Assembly: GCF_025602895.1 (NCBI RefSeq)
Contig: NW_026516208.1
Location: forward strand, 434,001 to 498,000
DNA length: 64,000 nt
Origin: Polychytrium aggregatum
Taxonomy: Eukaryota; Chytridiomycota; Chytridiomycetes; Polychytriales
Direction: 5' to 3'
The translations under genes were made by a program, and so were the position numbers. The notes under the pieces were generated by a model, which saw only the letters and a program-made list of their open reading frames with translations, ran no database searches and had not been told where the DNA came from. Shown here piece after piece: positions 20,323 to 29,110 of this stretch; the first letter of the stretch is position 1, and each line of letters starts with the position of its first letter.

Positions 20323-21144
20323 CTAGTAGGGTCGGCCGTTTCCCGACTTCATGGGGCACTCCTTGGCCTGGTGTCCCGGTCGGTGACAGAAGAAGCAGGA
20401 ACCATGGCGGAGGTCCTCCTGCTTCTGTCTGTCCTTGGGGGAGACAGTGGCAGCTTGCTGGAACCGGGAGCGGGGAGGGCCACGAGCCTCCATGGCGTTG
20501 ACGTCAACGTCCATGGGCTCAGGCATGGGTCTTGCGGGCGGGGCCGGGCGAGGCGGACGGGCTGGGACGTGATGAGACCGATGGCCGCCTGCCAGCTGCG
20601 GGTAGAACTGGCGGCCATGGTACTGGACGTTGTCGAGGTTCTCGGCAACGTCCATCATCACGTCCAGGGACTTGCGGGCATCAGGGTTGCTGGCGATGTA
20701 CTCTCTGATCTTGGGCTTGAGGCCCTTCTGGAAGAGGTACATCGCATCAGCAGAGCCCAGCTCCTCAATCTGGGAGGAGAGGTCTTCAAACTCCTCGATG
20801 TAGCGGGTCACAGAACCACGCTGCACGAGAGAGTATAGCTTGTCACGGGCAATGAGTTCAGCATTGGGGCTGCCGAAGCGGCGACGGAGGCGGTCCTTGA
20901 AGTCGTCAAACACACCTTCGCTCTGCTCGTCGAACCCTTGGCGGCGGTACCAACGGTACGCCTGGTCCTTTAAGCAGAGCTTGGCGGCGACGATGTGGTG
21001 GGTGGGGGCGACTTGGGCAGCATCGAGGTAGTCCTCGAGTTGCTGCAGCCAGTCCTCCACCGAGGAGGAGCGGCTCTTCCCAGTAAACACTGGGGCACGG
21101 AAGGTCTTGAGGAAGGCTTCCGGAAGTGGGCGGGGGTTGCTCAT
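20323..21144 (-). CDS. gag: Gag polyprotein of the pol-less B derivative
   Basis: 273 residues reading the same as B2 gag, including the [14 protein letters not shown] zinc knuckle and the frameshift heptamer at 20338-20344. The shift would lead into only about 45 codons of pol before LTR sequence, so this copy can make gag but no enzymes. Confidence 0.92.
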   Translation of the reverse strand: MSNPRPLPEAFLKTFRAPVFTGKSRSSSVEDWLQQLEDYLDAAQVAPTHHIVAAKLCLKDQAYRWYRRQGFDEQSEGVFDDFKDRLRRRFGSPNAELIARDKLYSLVQRGSVTRYIEEFEDLSSQIEELGSADAMYLFQKGLKPKIREYIASNPDARKSLDVMMDVAENLDNVQYHGRQFYPQLAGGHRSHHVPARPPRPAPPARPMPEPMDVDVNAMEARGPPRSRFQQAATVSPKDRQKQEDLRHGSCFFCHRPGHQAKECPMKSGNGRPY

Positions 21145-21266
21145 GGCAGGGGCAGGCTCCAGGGACAGAGAGGAGAGTCGGTCGGCAAGAGAGGCGGGAT
21201 CCAGCTTGAGGATCTAGAAAGAGGACAAACAGGACGAAAACAAGACGAGGATTTCCGATGCTACCA

Positions 21267-21575
21267 TGTAACGTCCACTACTGGGACGTTGGGGCAAGAC
21301 GGGGAGGGAGGGGGTACAAGACAAGACAGGACGGGGCAGAACAGGGCGGTGCTAGGCTACTCTAGCGGACGGGTGAGCTCGGGGAGCACTTACGTTTATT
21401 CACGATAAAACCGAACTCCAGACAAACGGGGGGAACGGGGGCAACCCGCAGGTATACCCTGCGGTGGCCTGCCTGCGGTGCGTGAAAACGCAAAGCGCAG
21501 CACAGGTCACGACCCACTGCGCCGCGCAGTACGCGCAGTACGCGCAGCACAGCGTCGGAGATACCATCTCCTACA
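21267..21575 (-). repeat. Family B LTR (309 bp), outermost copy
   Basis: Third apparently identical family B LTR, with PBS at 21255-21266. The sequence to its right (21576 onward) is not LTR-element DNA and leads into the LINE1 upstream region. Confidence 0.93.
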
Positions 21576-22032
21576 TGGATGATGAGTCTGATGGGGCATC
21601 CCACATGCCATTCCGACCTCACACTCCGATCATCGGGTTCGTATCTCCCCCAAACCGACTCGGATTGGGGTATCCGAGGGCGTATCTGCCGTGGGAAAGC
21701 TGCGTCTGGGGTGTCATGGGATGTGAATTGCATCATCCATGCATCGTGGATGCGTAATGTTTGGCCATGGATGGGGAGGGTATTGGTCATCGTCGATGCT
21801 GATTCGTGCGATATCGGTGCGCAGACTGTGACGTCGATCACGATGGTCGATCACGATGGCAGATGAGTCTGGTTGGGGCGATTCCCACGATCGTTGACGC
21901 TGGCGGCGATGCAGACTGGGAAACGATAAATAGGGCAGCGAGGAAGACCAGCTTGACTGACATCGCCAATGCGAGTTTCGGATCGCCAACGCGGGATCGG
22001 ATCGTGAAACACAGGTTCATCGCACATCGAGT

Positions 22033-22170
22033 TCTCTGCTCCTGCCGCACCTATCCTGCTCCTGCTGCACCTGTCCTGCTCTTGCTGCACCTGTCCTGCT
22101 CTTGCTGCACCTGTCCTGCTCTTGCTGCACCTGTCCTGCTCCTGCTGCACCTGTATTGCTCTTGCTGCAC
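22033..22170 (+). repeat. 20-bp tandem repeat, about 7 copies, upstream of LINE1 ORF1
   Basis: The unit CTGTCCTGCTCTTGCTGCAC is repeated head to tail, with the outer units diverged (CCTGCCGCAC, CTGTATTGCT). It lies about 110 bp before the ORF1 ATG. LINE 5' UTRs often contain promoter monomers, so this could be a promoter array or a simple expansion. Confidence 0.85.
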
Positions 22171-22279
22171 CGTGTGGCCTGCACCACACTGCTTTCACCT
22201 CTGTGTTTGTTCCAGCTCTGCCCCTCCAGTTCCCCGCCCTCGCTCCCACACTCCCTGTCCCCTTCCCCACTGCTGAGCG

Positions 22280-24565
22280 ATGTCCAAGGACAGACCCCAG
22301 CAGTCCCTTCTCCCGGCCTCGACCATCGCTGTCGGCAGCTTGATCTTCAAGCGCAAGGAGCGACCCGTGGCCACCCCTTCCTCCCCCGCCAAGCGTCGCC
22401 TGTCCTTGCCCGACGCAATGACCATGCTCCCCAGGCCGGAGCATGACGAGCGTCTCCCCGAGTCCGAGTTCCCGTCCGTGTCCGTGCCCGAGTCCAGGCT
22501 CCCGGCCCCGCCCGAGTTCAGGTTCCCGGCCGAACCCGACTTTTCGTTCCCGCCCTTGGACCGCGCTGCCGCCCGTGCCGCCGTCGACATTGATGAACTG
22601 GAGGACATCAATGTCGAAGAAGACCTCAGCCCGGACCAAGAGCCTGACGCTGAGCCCTCGTCCTCCTGTGCCGACCAAGACCACCCTGCCGAGTCCCTGG
22701 CTCCCGTGTCCTCCTCCGCCGCTCCCCACCAAGACCACTGTGCCATGGACATTGTTGTCCAGCCCAGTGCCGACGTCGTCTCGGTTCCTTGGCGCGACGA
22801 GTTCTGGCGCAAGTGGCACGCCTCGTCCGACGTCGATGATCAGAAGGCTGCAACCCAGATCATCGACGTCACCAAGATGAACAACCAGCTGTGGATGGCC
22901 GTGACCGCCAAGCTGCAGTGCACTGTCCTGTGCCGCAAGTGCAAGCTCGCCTCGGCCGATCCCTGGATCGTCGTCAAGCACGGCAAGGACGAGCTCCAGC
23001 TCAAGTGTCCCCAGGCCCTCGAGGACGGACCCTGCCCCGGCCAGATGTCGGCCTTCCAGTTCTGGGCCCACATGAGCCGCACCACCAAGGAGTCCCGCAA
23101 GCTGTTTGTGGATGCGTTCTCGGACAAGTTCAAGGAGAACTTCCACACCAAGTGCGGCCTCAAGACCATGGACAAGCAGCGCGCCGTCCCCCGTGGTGCC
23201 TCTGAAGGCGCCCCTCGAGCAGCCCCTGCTTCCACTGCTGACCCCGTCGATCCAGCTCGTCGAGCTGTTGATGCTGTTGGCACTGCGTCCCCTGTCCCCA
23301 AGGCCAGGCCCGTCCTTCCGCCCCGACCCGTCGTCAAGGCCAAGACCCCTCCTCCGTCCCAGGCTCCCGTCCCTGCGATGAAACCCGAGGAGGCCCTCGC
23401 TATCCTCAAGCGAGAGGCTGACCGGGTGCAGTCCATCCTGTTCGAGGCACTCGTGGCCGACAACATGGATGCTGCCACCAAGGCCATGGTCCAGAAGATC
23501 GCCAAGTCCAATGTGGCAATCAGCCGTGCCACGGAGCAGCTCCGCAAGTCTGTTGCCAACAAGACTGCCACCCCCAAGACCCAGTCCCCCGGTTCCAAGA
23601 CCCAGTCCTCCGGCTCCCTCCCTGGCTCTGCCCCTGTTTCCGCCCCGTCTCCCTCGTACAAGGCCGCTCTCTTGAAGAACGTTCGGGAGGCCGAGAGCCG
23701 TGTCGGCCGCATGTCCGAGGCCAGCCAGCTCGACGAATGGAAGAGGATGCTGACCACCGGCCGAATGCCAGGCTCCTCCAAGCCGATCCAGCCCAACCAG
23801 CACCGCCAGCCAGTCCTTGTCCCCGGGACGGTCGCCAACTCTGAGCTCCGGAACGACAAGTTCAGGGAGGCCGTCACCAACATGGACTGGCTGTACGTCG
23901 AGGGCATCCGCTGTGGCGACCTCGGCAGTGTCCGCCGCAACCTCAAGCGATGCGGCATCGACACCAGGGAGTTGGCCGAGATCAACTTCCCTGAGGCCAC
24001 GGTCATGGAGGTCCTTGTCCGCGACAAATCCAACAAGGCCGACCTTGGTGCCCGTCTGGAGTCGCTGTCGTCCACACATGGCAGGGTCAGGGTCGTACCG
24101 GCCTACGACGTCATCCATGGTCTCAAGCACCATGGACTGGCCCTGTCCCGATCCGATGCCATCAAGAACTTTATGGCAAAGTCCCTCCGCCAGGCAGCCA
24201 AGGCCAAGACCGCCCCTGTCCGCCGCTGCATCCAGATGCGCATCCCCGAGGAGTACCGCGACGAGTACGACTCGCTCCTCAAGAAGGCCCTATCCGGCAA
24301 GGAGGTCAAGCGGGCGGACATCACCGCCGTCCCCAAGGTCCCTGGTTCTGCCGCTGCCGCTGCCTCGTCGTCTGCCTCTGCCGCTGCCGCTACCGCTGCC
24401 CCTGCCGTTGTCGTTGCTGTCGCTGCTGCTGCTGCCCCCGCCGCTGGTGCCTCGTCAAAGCCCAGCAAGCCTCACCCCGCCTACAGAGTCCCGCTGTCCG
24501 TCATGGACACTGACTCTGAAGGAGAGGGCCCCCGGGCCAGCAGCAGCGCTGCACGACTCCAATGA
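22280..24565 (+). CDS. LINE1 ORF1 protein
   Basis: 761 residues. A Pro/Glu/Asp-rich N-terminus leads to a Cys-rich segment (about residues 214-260) with CRKCKLASADPW and later single Cys residues (LKCPQ, DGPCPGQ). A related C..C pattern occurs in LINE2 ORF1 (CSRC), so this is probably the nucleic-acid-binding module. The middle is Pro/Ala-rich. The C-terminal third (about 530-680) has a folded domain (FREAVTNMDWLYVEGI, EINFPEATVMEVLV) whose counterpart in LINE2 ORF1 is WVYVKGIPRGSYRTI. An Ala/Ser run precedes the end. The stop TGA overlaps the ORF2 ATG as ATGA. Function as RNA chaperone or RNP protein is inferred from position. Confidence 0.85.
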   Translation: MSKDRPQQSLLPASTIAVGSLIFKRKERPVATPSSPAKRRLSLPDAMTMLPRPEHDERLPESEFPSVSVPESRLPAPPEFRFPAEPDFSFPPLDRAAARAAVDIDELEDINVEEDLSPDQEPDAEPSSSCADQDHPAESLAPVSSSAAPHQDHCAMDIVVQPSADVVSVPWRDEFWRKWHASSDVDDQKAATQIIDVTKMNNQLWMAVTAKLQCTVLCRKCKLASADPWIVVKHGKDELQLKCPQALEDGPCPGQMSAFQFWAHMSRTTKESRKLFVDAFSDKFKENFHTKCGLKTMDKQRAVPRGASEGAPRAAPASTADPVDPARRAVDAVGTASPVPKARPVLPPRPVVKAKTPPPSQAPVPAMKPEEALAILKREADRVQSILFEALVADNMDAATKAMVQKIAKSNVAISRATEQLRKSVANKTATPKTQSPGSKTQSSGSLPGSAPVSAPSPSYKAALLKNVREAESRVGRMSEASQLDEWKRMLTTGRMPGSSKPIQPNQHRQPVLVPGTVANSELRNDKFREAVTNMDWLYVEGIRCGDLGSVRRNLKRCGIDTRELAEINFPEATVMEVLVRDKSNKADLGARLESLSSTHGRVRVVPAYDVIHGLKHHGLALSRSDAIKNFMAKSLRQAAKAKTAPVRRCIQMRIPEEYRDEYDSLLKKALSGKEVKRADITAVPKVPGSAAAAASSSASAAAATAAPAVVVAVAAAAAPAAGASSKPSKPHPAYRVPLSVMDTDSEGEGPRASSSAARLQ

Positions 24566-27500
24566 ATCCACACCCCTCGCAGGGAGGCGGCAGGGCCCAG
24601 ACATCCCTGACCGTCGCTTCCTTCAATGTCTGTGGCATCAACGTCAACGACGTTGAACTCAAGAACCTCATCGACACCAACGACATCGACTTTGTCGGTG
24701 TCCAAGAAACCCTCGCCGACCTCGAACCCCGCAGCCCTCTCTGTGGCTATGCCGTCAAGGTCCCTGGTCCCCGTTGCCGCGCCGGTAGAGGCATCGCCAT
24801 CCTCTACAACCCGGCCAGGATCGACCCGCACGACTTCACCAACATTGAAGTCAGCGACAAGGGCGACGCCATGTGGGTGACATACAAACACGTCATCCAC
24901 ATCGGCAACTTCTACCTGTCCCCGAGCCTCAAGCTGGACGACTACCGCGAGGCCCTCCAGTCGATCCACACCAAGGCCGCCCTCCCCGACGCCCAGGTCA
25001 TTGTGGTGGGTGACTTCAATGCCCACCTCAGTGCCCTGAGCGGACTGCCCACGCCGCTCCGTGGCAGGGAGAAGATCCTCGAGGACACTGTCTCCCGCGC
25101 CGGTCTCCGCGTTGTGCCTCCAGCTGTGATCCCGACCCACACCCGGCAGCGGGGTCCCAGCTGGACAACGATCGACTACATCTTTGTGTCGCATCGCCAG
25201 GCCAACAACGACCCGCTGCTGCAGGTCGACACTGCCGGTGCCTTCCGTGGCCAGTCCGACCACTTCCCCATCTGGGCGACTCTGCGGGTACAGCCAAAGT
25301 ACTACCCAAAGGTCGACCAATGGCAGTGGAAGATCGCCCAGCTCGAGGATCCCGCCGTCCGCGCCCAGTACCTCTTGGCGCTGCTGGACGAGCGCGAACG
25401 CGGTCTGCAGCGCATACAGGCTGCACTCCGGCCAATCTCAAGGGGATCGGTCATTCCGATCTCGGAGAGTGCGGCCCAGGACTGCATCGACCGCGCCTGG
25501 TCCATCATGATCGCCCTGATCACCACCGCTGCCGACTCCACCATCGGCAAGGCTTCCATCAAGACCGTCTGGAAGGACCCGGCCCTGATCCCCGAGATGC
25601 GGCAGCTTCGCGAGAGGCGCCGCGATCTCATCTACCAGCTCAAGTTGCCCGGGCTCTCCCTCCGCGTCGCCGAGGACAAGCGCGCCGAACTCCGCGCTGT
25701 CCGCAAACAAGAAAAGAACCTCATCGTCCAGTCCCGCCGAGCAGCCGAGACCCTGGCCATGAACAAGCTGCACTCACTCAACGCTTCCGAGGTCGCCAAG
25801 TCCCTGGCCGCCATGAAGAAGCGCAAGGAGCTCGACGACGCCTTCCACTTTGACAACTCGGACGAGGCCCTCGAGCGACTTGTGGTCCACTACGGCAAGG
25901 TCTCCTCGCACTCCCAGGACACCCCCGGTGCCGCCTTTGACCGGACCGTCGGCCCAAGACCCCTGGACACTGTTCCGCGCCTGCTCCCCGAGGATCGATC
26001 CATTCCCCGCTTGTCGTCGGACGAGGTGGCCGATGCCATCGTCAAGTCCCCCAAGCGCAAGTCCTCCGGCCCGGACAAGATCAAGGCCGAGATGCTGCAC
26101 CCTGTCGCTCCCGTGGTCGCTCCCTGGCTCCGGGCCATCCTGCTGGCCGCCCTCAAGGCCTCCGTCGTCCCGACCGAGTGGAACACTGTCCTGATCCACC
26201 CGGTCTACAAGAACAAGGGTTCGATCCTCGATCCGGCCATGTACCGGCCCATCGGGTTGACCCAGGTCCTCCGCAAGATCGCCGAGCGAGTCCTGCTGCC
26301 GTTCCTCACCCGCGAGATCGGCATCATGGACATTGCCCAGGGAGGCTTCCGCCCGGACCGAGGCACCCTCGACCAGGTGTACTCGCTCGACGCTCTTGTC
26401 CGCATGAACAAGATCTGCGACGACGAGTACAGCCTGGTCTTCCTCGACATCAAGGCCGCCTACGACACTGTCTGGCGGGAGCGCCTCTGGGACAAGATCG
26501 CCGCCCGAGGTGCTGGTCCGGTCGCCGTCGGGGTCCTCAGGGCCATGTTCGACCGCACTCTTGTCCGCGTCGCCAGCAAGGGCCGCACGTCACAGCCTGT
26601 GTGGCTGCAGAAGGGTCTCATCCAAGGCTCGGTCCTGAGTCCCCTTCTGTTCAGTGCCCACATTGACGACCTGCCTGGACTGCTCCGAGCCGAGGACGGA
26701 CTTGTGCTTGCCTCCAGTCGCCACCACCGTCTCCGGGTCAACTCGCTCTGGTTTGCCGACGATGGTGTCCTCATCTGTCCGGCTGGCCGCACCCAGGCCA
26801 TGCTGGACATCTGTGAGCGTCACAGTGTCGACAATCGCTACCGCTTCTCGCCTCCCAAGTGCGAGGTGCTGTACTCGGCCTGCAACGTCGACCAGCTCCA
26901 TCCCGCCAAGCTGTACGGCACCGAGCTGCCCAAGGTCCTCCAGTTCCGCTACCTCGGTGTCATGGTCGACATTGACGGATTCCGCCCGGACCTCCAGTTC
27001 GACAAGCTCCTCCGCAAGGTCCACATGGTCACCGACACCGTGGTTGGACTTGGCATCACCCTCGGCAAGGTCTCGGCCAAGACCATCACCCAGGTCTACA
27101 AGACCTTTGTGCGGCCGACCCTCGAATACGGGATGGCCATGGACATCCCGGACCCGGCTCTGCGCGACCGCCTCGACGACGCCCAGATGACGGCCCTCCG
27201 CACCATGTTCCGCGTCGGCCCCGGCACTCCCGTCGGTGCCATGCACCTCAACTGCGGCCTCCCCAAGATGTCCGTCCGTGTCAAGATGCTGGCCCTGCAG
27301 AACTGGGCCCGCTGGGACGACCAAGTCTCTGACGGCGACAAGATGCTGTCGATGATCCTGCGCAACAAGATCATTGCGCCCTACCACCCCGACCAGTTCC
27401 TCGGCCAAGGAGTCCGAGCCGATCCGCACTGGGCCATGGTGGTCCGCCGACAAGAGGCCGACCACTCCCTCACGGCCACGGAGATCTACCGAGGCAAGAC

Positions 27501-28236
27501 CCGACACCAGCCGCCGCCGCCCGGACCGCCCCGACCCCAGCCCGTCCCGATCAAGACCCTCATCTTCGAGGACCACATGAAGAACGGCTTCGACCGCTCC
27601 AAGCAGCTCACCGCCGCCTGCACCCCGTCGACCAAGATGTCGGGACTCTGGGAGGCTCGCGGGTACCAAGGATCCATGGTCATGCTCATGTTCATGGTCC
27701 GATGGCGACTCGGTGCTCTCCCAGGCCACTTCAGGTTCGGATACCGCAAGTGCAAGAACCTGGCTCGACACGGATCCGGGATCGACTTGACCAGGACCCA
27801 CGCACAGCAATGTGTGGATCCGCATCAAGTCCTGGTCCGCAAGGTCGCAGCCCTCAAGACGGCCCACCCGACTTGGGTGGAAAGTGGTATAGCCGGAGTG
27901 GGACCAGTGGACAAGCTGCTGGACCTGCTCTCTTTCGATCGCACTCCCCCTCGCACTCGCACCCCTCCCGCACTTGGATCGCTTGCTGCTCATGTACCCG
28001 CTCCCCGCACTGCCTTCCGAGCATTCGCACTTGGTGCACACCCAGTACCAGCACCCACTCCCACAACCAGTGTAGTCCCACCCTTGCAGTCTCTCCCTGC
28101 ACCCTCATCACAGCGTAGTATAGTGCCAGCACTTGTCACTCCACCACCCCGACCTCCCGTCGATCCTGCTATTCCCTTGTGGGAACTGCTTGAAAATGTG
28201 TTCACCCGCTTGGTCTCAGACCTTGTGGGCAGCTGA
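24562..28236 (+). CDS. LINE1 ORF2: APE endonuclease and reverse transcriptase
   Basis: 1224 residues. The N-terminal exonuclease-endonuclease-phosphatase domain has SFNVCGIN, VGVQETLA, VVGDFNAHLS and the terminal GQSDHFP (His near residue 234). Reverse transcriptase covers about 500-800, with RKSSGPDKIKAEML, YRPIGLTQVLRKI, GGFRPDRGTLDQV, VFLDIKAAYDTVW, KGLIQGSVLSPLLF and the catalytic box FADD at residue 731. A Phe in place of the common Tyr is tolerated in LINE reverse transcriptases. The C-terminus has a CHC-type pattern (RKCKNLARHG ... RTHAQQC). No RNase H was recognised. The start ATG overlaps the ORF1 stop. The reading frame is undamaged. Confidence 0.93.
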   Translation: MNPHPSQGGGRAQTSLTVASFNVCGINVNDVELKNLIDTNDIDFVGVQETLADLEPRSPLCGYAVKVPGPRCRAGRGIAILYNPARIDPHDFTNIEVSDKGDAMWVTYKHVIHIGNFYLSPSLKLDDYREALQSIHTKAALPDAQVIVVGDFNAHLSALSGLPTPLRGREKILEDTVSRAGLRVVPPAVIPTHTRQRGPSWTTIDYIFVSHRQANNDPLLQVDTAGAFRGQSDHFPIWATLRVQPKYYPKVDQWQWKIAQLEDPAVRAQYLLALLDERERGLQRIQAALRPISRGSVIPISESAAQDCIDRAWSIMIALITTAADSTIGKASIKTVWKDPALIPEMRQLRERRRDLIYQLKLPGLSLRVAEDKRAELRAVRKQEKNLIVQSRRAAETLAMNKLHSLNASEVAKSLAAMKKRKELDDAFHFDNSDEALERLVVHYGKVSSHSQDTPGAAFDRTVGPRPLDTVPRLLPEDRSIPRLSSDEVADAIVKSPKRKSSGPDKIKAEMLHPVAPVVAPWLRAILLAALKASVVPTEWNTVLIHPVYKNKGSILDPAMYRPIGLTQVLRKIAERVLLPFLTREIGIMDIAQGGFRPDRGTLDQVYSLDALVRMNKICDDEYSLVFLDIKAAYDTVWRERLWDKIAARGAGPVAVGVLRAMFDRTLVRVASKGRTSQPVWLQKGLIQGSVLSPLLFSAHIDDLPGLLRAEDGLVLASSRHHRLRVNSLWFADDGVLICPAGRTQAMLDICERHSVDNRYRFSPPKCEVLYSACNVDQLHPAKLYGTELPKVLQFRYLGVMVDIDGFRPDLQFDKLLRKVHMVTDTVVGLGITLGKVSAKTITQVYKTFVRPTLEYGMAMDIPDPALRDRLDDAQMTALRTMFRVGPGTPVGAMHLNCGLPKMSVRVKMLALQNWARWDDQVSDGDKMLSMILRNKIIAPYHPDQFLGQGVRADPHWAMVVRRQEADHSLTATEIYRGKTRHQPPPPGPPRPQPVPIKTLIFEDHMKNGFDRSKQLTAACTPSTKMSGLWEARGYQGSMVMLMFMVRWRLGALPGHFRFGYRKCKNLARHGSGIDLTRTHAQQCVDPHQVLVRKVAALKTAHPTWVESGIAGVGPVDKLLDLLSFDRTPPRTRTPPALGSLAAHVPAPRTAFRAFALGAHPVPAPTPTTSVVPPLQSLPAPSSQRSIVPALVTPPPRPPVDPAIPLWELLENVFTRLVSDLVGS

Positions 28237-28365
28237 GGCAGCACTAGGCTGCAACAGGAGTAAATAGGCTTGCCTGTGTACTCAACGTGCCGGGGTACCA
28301 ACCTGTTGGACCTGATGGCTTGTCTTCTTAAATAAAGTTGACTATAGTAACAAAAAAAAAAAAAA

Positions 28366-28949
28366 TCATCAATCTGAGCGGACCCACGATGAACGATCTG
28401 CAACGATGCATGATGGAGACACTTCGATCCGCCCTCAACATCCGCCACAACATATCCGGGCCGGCGATACAGGCGGTCACGGGGATATACTCCATGTCAA
28501 CTCGGAAACAAGTACTGACGATCAAATGCTTCGGCCGCTGGTACGATCGCAGGGGCGACCCAGGCTTCCTCACGTCGCAGGTGCTCAGACACATTGCGGA
28601 GCTCCCAGCAAGGGATGCAAACAAAAGGATCCTGGCCAAGCTGACCGGAAACGCCACCTGGAAAGAGCTGGAACAGCAGCACAGAACCTCCCCAGAGCAT
28701 TCAAGACCGGCCCTATTCGAGAAGGGGACAGGGACAGGCGTTCCCATCAAGAAGGCAATGATCATGCGCTTCTACGAAAAGGAAAGAAACCCAAGCAAGG
28801 TGATGTCGATCGCAGGCACCTACAAATGGGATGGAGACCCTATCCTGACCGCACGGATGCCAGTGATATCAGTTGCTCAAGCCCGAAGAATGTTCCTCTG
28901 GAGGGTCGGAGGCTTCCCTCCCAAACCTGACGGAGCGTGCAGAAAGCCT
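28366..28949 (+). pseudogene. LINE2 ORF2 fragment, truncated at both ends
   Basis: Encodes about 190 residues parallel to LINE2 ORF2 near its C-terminus (TMNDLQRCMMETLRSALNIR, AVTGIYSMSTRKQ, MSIAGTYKWDGDPILTARMP), ending at PPKPDGACRKP. It is cut on the left by the LINE1 poly(A) tail and on the right by unrelated sequence. About 100 bp at its right end closely match the LINE2 fragment at 40625-40725, so both come from a subfamily distinct from the full-length copy. Confidence 0.85.
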
Positions 28950-29110
28950 TGTGAAGTATACCTCGAATCATCCGTTCATCATCAAGCGTGTTATCATCGG
29001 CCCCAACATCCCATCACGCTCTCAAGGAATGACACTCGAGTCACTCGAAGGCGGTTGGCGACCATCTTGATTCATCATTCCGATTCGTAATACAGGAACG
29101 CGATTACAAT
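28950..29110. other. Short spacer, nothing recognised
   Basis: AT-richer sequence between the LINE2 fragment and the Sel1 gene stop. No ORF or repeat of note. Confidence 0.5.

Larger units (their letters stand above)
20203..21575 (-). mobile_element. Pol-less family B derivative (gag plus LTR)
   Basis: Between the LTR at 19894-20202 and the LTR at 21267-21575 lie only 1064 bp: the start of pol with the gag-pol junction, a full gag, leader and PBS. Nearly all of pol and the polypurine tract are missing; the left LTR joins directly to CGCACAACAC, which in B1 is at 8048. It could be an internally deleted element sharing an LTR with B2, or the product of unequal exchange between B1 and B2. No 5-bp duplication is seen at 21576. 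Confidence 0.8.
21576..28365 (+). mobile_element. LINE1: intact APE-type non-LTR retrotransposon
   Basis: Two-ORF LINE with a 20-bp tandem-repeat block in the 5' region, ORF1 22280-24565, ORF2 24562-28236, a roughly 115-bp 3' UTR with AATAAA at 28331-28336, and a run of 14 A at 28352-28365. The 3' end lands inside a LINE2 fragment that continues at 28366. The exact 5' end is uncertain: 21576-22030 shows no recognisable gene and may be LINE 5' UTR or host DNA. No target duplication was found by eye. Confidence 0.88.

Noticed and set aside
22033-22170. Possible CRISPR-like repeat array
   Set aside because: The repeats are contiguous with no spacers, in a eukaryotic LINE context.
21851-24133. 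760-codon minus-strand ORF opposite LINE1 ORF1
   Set aside because: It is antisense to a recognisable ORF1 with domains and the ATGA link to ORF2. Its composition (Gly/Leu/Val-rich, no domain) is the usual shadow of GC-rich codons.
26590-28041. 483-codon minus-strand ORF opposite LINE1 ORF2
   Set aside because: Antisense shadow of the reverse transcriptase region.
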